DNA of 64,000 bases from Chrysomallon squamiferum (Eukaryota; Mollusca; Gastropoda; Neomphalida; Peltospiridae). Location: NCBI GenBank assembly GCA_012295275.1, contig CM022672.1:21242628-21306627 (forward strand), written 5' to 3'. Both the position numbers and the translations under genes were made by a program. Position 1 is the stretch's first letter, and every line of letters starts with the position of its first letter. Shown one piece after another: positions 50,761 to 64,000 of the stretch. The notes beneath the pieces were generated by a model. That model saw nothing but the letters and a program-made list of their open reading frames with translations, ran no database searches and was not told where the DNA came from.

Positions 50761-51443
50761 AACGTTACTTTAATTCAATAATAAATTATTAGTATCTTTT
50801 CATAATTATTAACACAAATTCGCACCAGTATATGTATTATATAAGCCAACCACATTAAGTCAAACAAATGTTGTGGTCCGGTCGCACATCCATAATTACT
50901 TTGTTCTCGCACACAAGTGGACATTTCTATGCAGCTACATGTCAACGGGGGAGGTGTGTCATTAAAAGATAAATTACCTTTAAAATAATGTTCGGTTGAC
51001 ATTTCAGAATGTTATAAAACTATTTCTGCAAATTCAATGGCCAATATTTAAATGAACGAAAACCTGGAATTCTGTTTTTTTTTTTCTTTTAAATATTTGT
51101 GTTTAATTCTATGTTTAACGACTGCTGCCTCTTCCGGTCAGAAACATTCCAAAGTACATGTTCCAGGAGCGAAAATGGCCGAAGTCAATTGTGATATATA
51201 TATATATTTTTTTTTTTCTTTCTTTCTTTTGTTTGTTTGTTGTTGTTGAGTGATCAAGAACGCACGCGACGTGACACTGGAATTTTGTGTCAGTTCATTT
51301 TTGCTTGTTGATTAATGCCTGTCTCATCAAGAGCGATCACCCGTTCCATTTGCTGGTCTTAACGAATAAAACGACACCCACTTGGCATTAGAGAATCGTG
51401 TGTATCAAATTCGTGTCATTCTGACATTGATTTATGTCTTCTT
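50761..51443. other. 3' flank of Emx copy 2
   Basis: Unique, moderately GC-balanced sequence with a short AT/T-rich tract at 51196-51240. It probably includes the 3' untranslated region. An ATTAAA variant poly(A) signal (minus strand) lies at 51102-51107; no AATAAA was noticed closer. Confidence 0.4.
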
Positions 51444-59792
<8,349 letters not shown>

Positions 59793-59938
59793 TTTATTTT
59801 ATTTTATCTTCTCACCTTTATATTCTGTTTGTTAATATTCTTATTATTATTTATCTCCCAATATTCCTCTCCTTTTTTTTTATCACAAAGTCTTGTAATA
59901 ATATTCTCAAAAAATATATATAAACACAGTTTTAAAAA

Positions 59939-59971
<33 letters not shown>

Positions 59972-60390
59972 AAAATACGCAGCTGTTCGTTATTTTTGTC
60001 TTAAAATTTCCAGTTTGACGATTTCAGGATGGTTAACACAGTGACGTGAACATCTTGCTGTCCCACGGAAACGAATGGGAAAAAAACTCAACAACACAAC
60101 AGCTCTAAGAGGTTTCCAAGATATGAACATAAACGGCTTGTACCGCGAACTACCAGTGTGACCGTTTCTCCATTACAAAACGTCCGACTAACCCGCCGAG
60201 TCAATAATTGCTTTGCAGCAATTGACGCGATAGGGGGCGTAGCACGTGACACTGTGGTAGGCGGGTTGTTTGCTCCGCCTCCAAACTAGCTCGTAAAATT
60301 ACATTTGATCAACGCTGTTAGTTGTGGGCGGAGTCAGAAAAATTCATGCTTAGAACGAGAAATAGCAGAACGAATCTTAAAGGTTTTTTT
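59793..60390 (-). promoter_or_regulatory. Putative promoter region of Emx copy 2
   Basis: A GC-richer island at about 60000-60360. It has E-box CACGTG (60243-60248), GC-box-type GGCGGG (60260-60265), CCGCCTCC (60275-60282) and GGGCGGAG (60326-60333), and a hairpin AATTGCT-TTGC-AGCAATT (60206-60223). No TATA box is seen in this GC-rich part; a TATAAA on the minus strand (59817-59822) is too near the ATG to be convincing. Likely a TATA-less promoter. Confidence 0.5.
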
Positions 60391-62035
60391 TTTTTTTTCT
60401 TTCTTTCTTTCTTTTCTTTGCCGTATTGGAGTAATTTAGCTTTGGAATATAGTTAGCTATATATAATTATGCAGACAAACACACAAAATACACAAACAAC
60501 AAACAAAAACATATAAAAACGAAGTAAAAGAGATAATTAAATATTACATATATCAAATAAATAAAGCATGAAACATCAAACAGGATATAAAAAAAAAAAT
60601 TGAATATAAACACAAATAAATTGAAAACAAAATAACATAACTAAATAAAAGAAACAAGAAGTTAAAACAAAAAAAGTAAAAGAAAAACGAAAACACCCAC
60701 AAATGAAATAATAAAATGAATCATACGTTGATATTTAGAATTAAATAATAATAACAATAATAAGAAGAAGATACCTTTTGTGTAGCATAAGCAAACAAAG
60801 AAAATATATTTCGGAAAATTAGAACAATAAAACATCCTTGACAGTATCTACTAAGAGGAATGGCAGTATAATTAATAATTAATGGCATTTTTACCTAACA
60901 ACTGACAAATTTATACTGACATTTATTTTATAATGAATTATTGAGACTTAATCTAACAATTAAAAAAGTGGGTTGGAAAAAAAAAGCAAGAAGCCTATCG
61001 ATGTCTTACTTTTTCTTTTTCATTACATAGACAGACATATATATCATAAAGACAGAGAGACAGATATGCATACATATGTAACCATAGATACAGACAATGG
61101 GTGAGTGCTGGATTTAGTGCGTCCGTGCATGTGTGTGTGTGTGTAAGTATGACCAATATGATAACAATAAAAATAATAATATTAATAACAGACCTTTGTT
61201 TAATGACGTCATATTTCTCCAGAACGTCTGACGTCATAAAGGCAATTACGTGATTCTAACATGGATACGTCATTCTTGAAGTCCATACATAAATTACTAT
61301 TCCAGGAGGAAGACGTATGTATTGCTATTTCTTTCTTCCATGTTTTAGCTATTTAATTTCTAACTGTATTTTCCTCTGTTTTAATATATTCTTAATAGTA
61401 AATATAGTATGTATGTATTTATGTATACACACACACACATACACACACAGACAAACACACACACACACATAATTATGCTGAATTCTTATTAAAATTCTGA
61501 AGTAAGAAAATTAGATATTGTATAAGCTTTTCAGTTTGTGTGAAACAGTGAACAATTCTAATAAGCAAAATGGAGGTAACATAATTATGCACCCACATAT
61601 ATACGCATTACAAATATAAAATAAAATGTATTATCATACCCTTAATAATTATATCCTTTATTAAATTCAGAGCTATAATAATAATAGTAATAGTAATAAT
61701 AATAATAAATAAATAAATAAATAATTAAATAAATAAACAAATAAACAAATAAATGTATTTTCTATAGTCAGAAAAAACCCCACGAAATAATTAAAAAACA
61801 ACAAAAATAATCTAAGCATTAGAGTCTTGTCTAAAAAAAAAAGTGTTTATAAATAAAGTTCTAAAAATAAAGACAAACGATAATAAAATTTGAAATATTA
61901 ATTTCTTTTTAGGATTTCAGTATTTTTTCCCTCAGTTTAGGATGATGTATAACAAACATATATACACAGTTACGTCTGTACATCCATACATACATACTTA
62001 CATGCGTACATATATACACGTACGTACGTATGCGT

Positions 62036-62106
<71 letters not shown>

Positions 62107-62190
62107 GACATATAGACATTGACACAAACATTTAGATACAAACACGTATGCACACATACACACATATATACATACAAACATACACACACA
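60391..62190. other. AT-rich upstream flank with microsatellites
   Basis: TTTC tract (60396-60415), (CA)n (about 61425-61470), AAT/AAAT units (61676-61755) and a (CA)n-(TA)n compound with flanking CATA units (about 61980-62180). CRE-like TGACGTCA occurs near 61204 and 61230. No gene. Confidence 0.65.
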
Positions 62191-62780
62191 ATGGAATCTA
62201 AGTTGTCAATTTCTCCACGCTAAGTGAAATACGAAGTTAGCGGTGTCACATAAATTATCATCGTTAATCCTACTGTTGCAACTTAATCTGTTGGCTACGT
62301 TAGTACGATATTCCATCCAGTTCGCAGTGATTTATCATCAGAAAATGTCCTACATACGTGCCTGGTGCACAGCCAGAGGTTTCACTTCACAATAAGACAC
62401 ATTTTTATTTATATTTCTTGCTGCCGTTAAACAAAAATCTTAACCTGTCCGTTCTGTCGCTCAATTGGAATTTCAAACGACAAGTAATAATAGGTAAACG
62501 GCATACTTAATTGTCGTTTATGGAAATAAACGCGCCAGTGCGCGGATTCATGTCGATTCTCGGGATGTTAATTGGCCTGGTGCAATTGAATTGACCGGGT
62601 CTAAACGGTGCCGGAAAACGATGCTTAATTCGCCATAAAAGAGGGAGAATTATAATACACACAGCTATCGGGGCTGGGGTTACGCGAGTGTGTCTGTGTA
62701 TTAATATGCGTGCGGATCGTTTTAAAAACGTTATTGTTCTCCTTTAACGATCTCCGATAAGTTTTACGACTTTCTGACGT
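62191..62780. promoter_or_regulatory. Unique-sequence island upstream of Emx copy 2
   Basis: Complex, CG-containing sequence with inverted repeat CGCGC-CAGT-GCGCG (62531-62544) and many TAATT cores. It lies 2.4-3 kb upstream of the copy 2 ATG, a plausible place for an upstream enhancer. Function is inference. Confidence 0.35.
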
Positions 62781-63737
62781 ATGTCAGGTTTTTTTTTTTT
62801 TTTAAGTTTTTTTTTATATATATATATATATTTCTAAATGGTTGATCATTAGGTTTTATTGGGTTTTTTTTTTAGAGTAAAACTGTTTTAAAGTTTGATA
62901 GAAGAAAATTATTGTATATATTTTTCTTCTAAAAAAAAAAAAAAGAAATAAAGATACGTACGTAATCACTGGCAGCTTCCATACTGTCTGATAAACATCA
63001 GATAAGTGTTAAATTTTGACTTTTAATTACGTATAAATGAATGAGAATTCAGATTAACGACAAATTCAGCTGATATATAAATATTTCTCATTTTGCTAGC
63101 TGTATGGGTTTTTAAAAATAAATTTATATTCTATTCTGTTTATTTTATTTTATGTATTTTGCAGCTATTTATTTAGTTTTTATTTTTAATTTTTAATTTT
63201 TTTTTTTTTTTTTTCAGGGGGTTATTGTGGGGTTTTTTGATTTTTTGGTTGTTTTTTTTTGTTTGTTTGTTTGTTTTGTTTGTTTTGTTTTGTTTGTTTT
63301 TGATTGTTTTTGTTTTGGATTTTTTTTTATTCTGGATTTTTTTGTTTTTTTTTTGTTTTATTTTGATCTTTTTGTTGTTGTTTTTCCTTTTAATTGTGTT
63401 TTAAGCATTCATTTCTAAATGATTTTTAATTTTAATTTAATTTAATTTATTTTCCTCTGTCTCTCTATTTCTCTACCTCTGTGTGTATATGTATGTATGT
63501 AAGTATATATATATATATATTTGTTATCTGTCTTTGTTTCTCTTATTTTTTTAGCTTCCTTGAAGGTAATAGTAGTAGTAGTAATAATAATAATAGTAGT
63601 AGTAGGGTGGTGATGGTGGTAGTAGTAGTAAAGCAGTAGCAAGCAGAAGTGCTATTTAACATAAACTAACTAGAAGTAATATTTAATTACTCGATCCAGA
63701 TGGGACATCTCTACAACCAATTATTCATCTACAGGCA
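62781..63737. repeat. Poly-T/A, TG-rich and triplet repeats
   Basis: Poly-T (62789-62803), AT (62815-62830), poly-A (62932-62944), a T/G-rich GTTT stretch (63190-63400), AT (63507-63521) and AGT triplets (63568-63630). No gene. Confidence 0.85.
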
Positions 63738-64000
63738 TTTTTTTTTTTTTTTTTAACGGAAGCCAACCGAGTACCCCATATCCTCCCTAATATAATTGTG
63801 TCACATTCTGGTTTCATACCTGCTGCTGCCCCTCCCACCCACCCATGTAAGCGTCCTCGTCTCTTCTTCATCACGTCAGCCTCCCCCAGTACATGCACCG
63901 TCTTCTGTATCATTGCGAATCCCAGGCTACGAGTAAAAAGGTCTTCTCACGAACAGCGATCCCAAGACAAACATCGTTGACAAAGGACAGCGTATATCCC
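63738..64000 (-). mobile_element. Possible 3' end of a retroposon (SINE or LINE), partial
   Basis: Read on the minus strand, about 245 bases of complex, GC-balanced sequence end in CTTCCGTT followed by a poly-A tail (plus-strand poly-T at about 63739-63754). Both strands keep a frame of about 60 codons. The unit continues past the window edge, so the 5' end and target-site duplication cannot be checked. A non-mobile unique island beside a poly-T tract is the alternative. Confidence 0.35.

Noticed and set aside
59817-59822. TATA box for Emx copy 2
   Set aside because: TATAAA on the minus strand is only about 25 bases from the ATG, giving almost no leader; the GC-rich core further upstream is a better promoter candidate.

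Overview
The window looks like AT-rich animal (metazoan) nuclear DNA, most likely from a lophotrochozoan invertebrate and plausibly a mollusc. It holds two intron-bearing homeobox genes separated by tens of kilobases of non-coding sequence. Long, dense simple repeats, such as (AAT)n, (AAAT)n, (TATG)n, (CA)n, (GA)n and homopolymers over 100 bases, fill most of the rest. Heavy microsatellite load with kilobase introns would suit a cephalopod, but that is inference from texture; no species can be named from the sequence alone.

The only protein-coding genes I can support are two Emx/empty-spiracles class homeobox genes, both on the minus strand. Emx copy 1 (CDS 9230-14192) and Emx copy 2 (CDS 51444-59792) have the same three-exon structure. 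Exon 1 carries an N-terminal Engrailed-homology-1-like motif. A phase-1 intron lies 13 codons before the homeodomain, and a phase-0 intron splits the homeodomain between residues 44 and 45. Both models splice without frame breaks, have in-frame stops just upstream of the ATG, and encode 282 residues. Copy 2 lies upstream of copy 1 in the direction of transcription, about 37 kb away, so this is a tandem duplication. Copy 1 has the more unusual homeodomain, including Asp at position 56.

Layout. 1-9230: 3' flank of copy 1, with two unique-sequence islands (about 3240-4070 and 5300-6180). 9230-14192: Emx copy 1, with a long complex island in intron 2. 14193-14830: its putative promoter, with a TATA-like element, GC box and paired CCAAT boxes. 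14831-51443: a gene desert in which unique, higher-GC islands of 300-1000 bases alternate with microsatellite seas. 51444-59792: Emx copy 2, with an island in intron 1. 59793-60390: its GC-box-rich putative promoter. 60391-64000: upstream flank, with one further island and, at the edge, a putative retroposon 3' end.

The likely reading is a developmental transcription-factor locus: two paralogous head/nervous-system patterning regulators in a shared landscape of candidate cis-regulatory elements. The islands are candidates only, because conservation cannot be tested here. Non-genic structures of interest are a degenerate 35-bp minisatellite (40550-41040), a pentanucleotide satellite grading from pure to decayed (27695-28180), three phased TAACGGTAAA motifs (15657-15720), and a 108-base T homopolymer (22315-22422). 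I saw no tRNA, rRNA, CRISPR array or bacterial-type operon.
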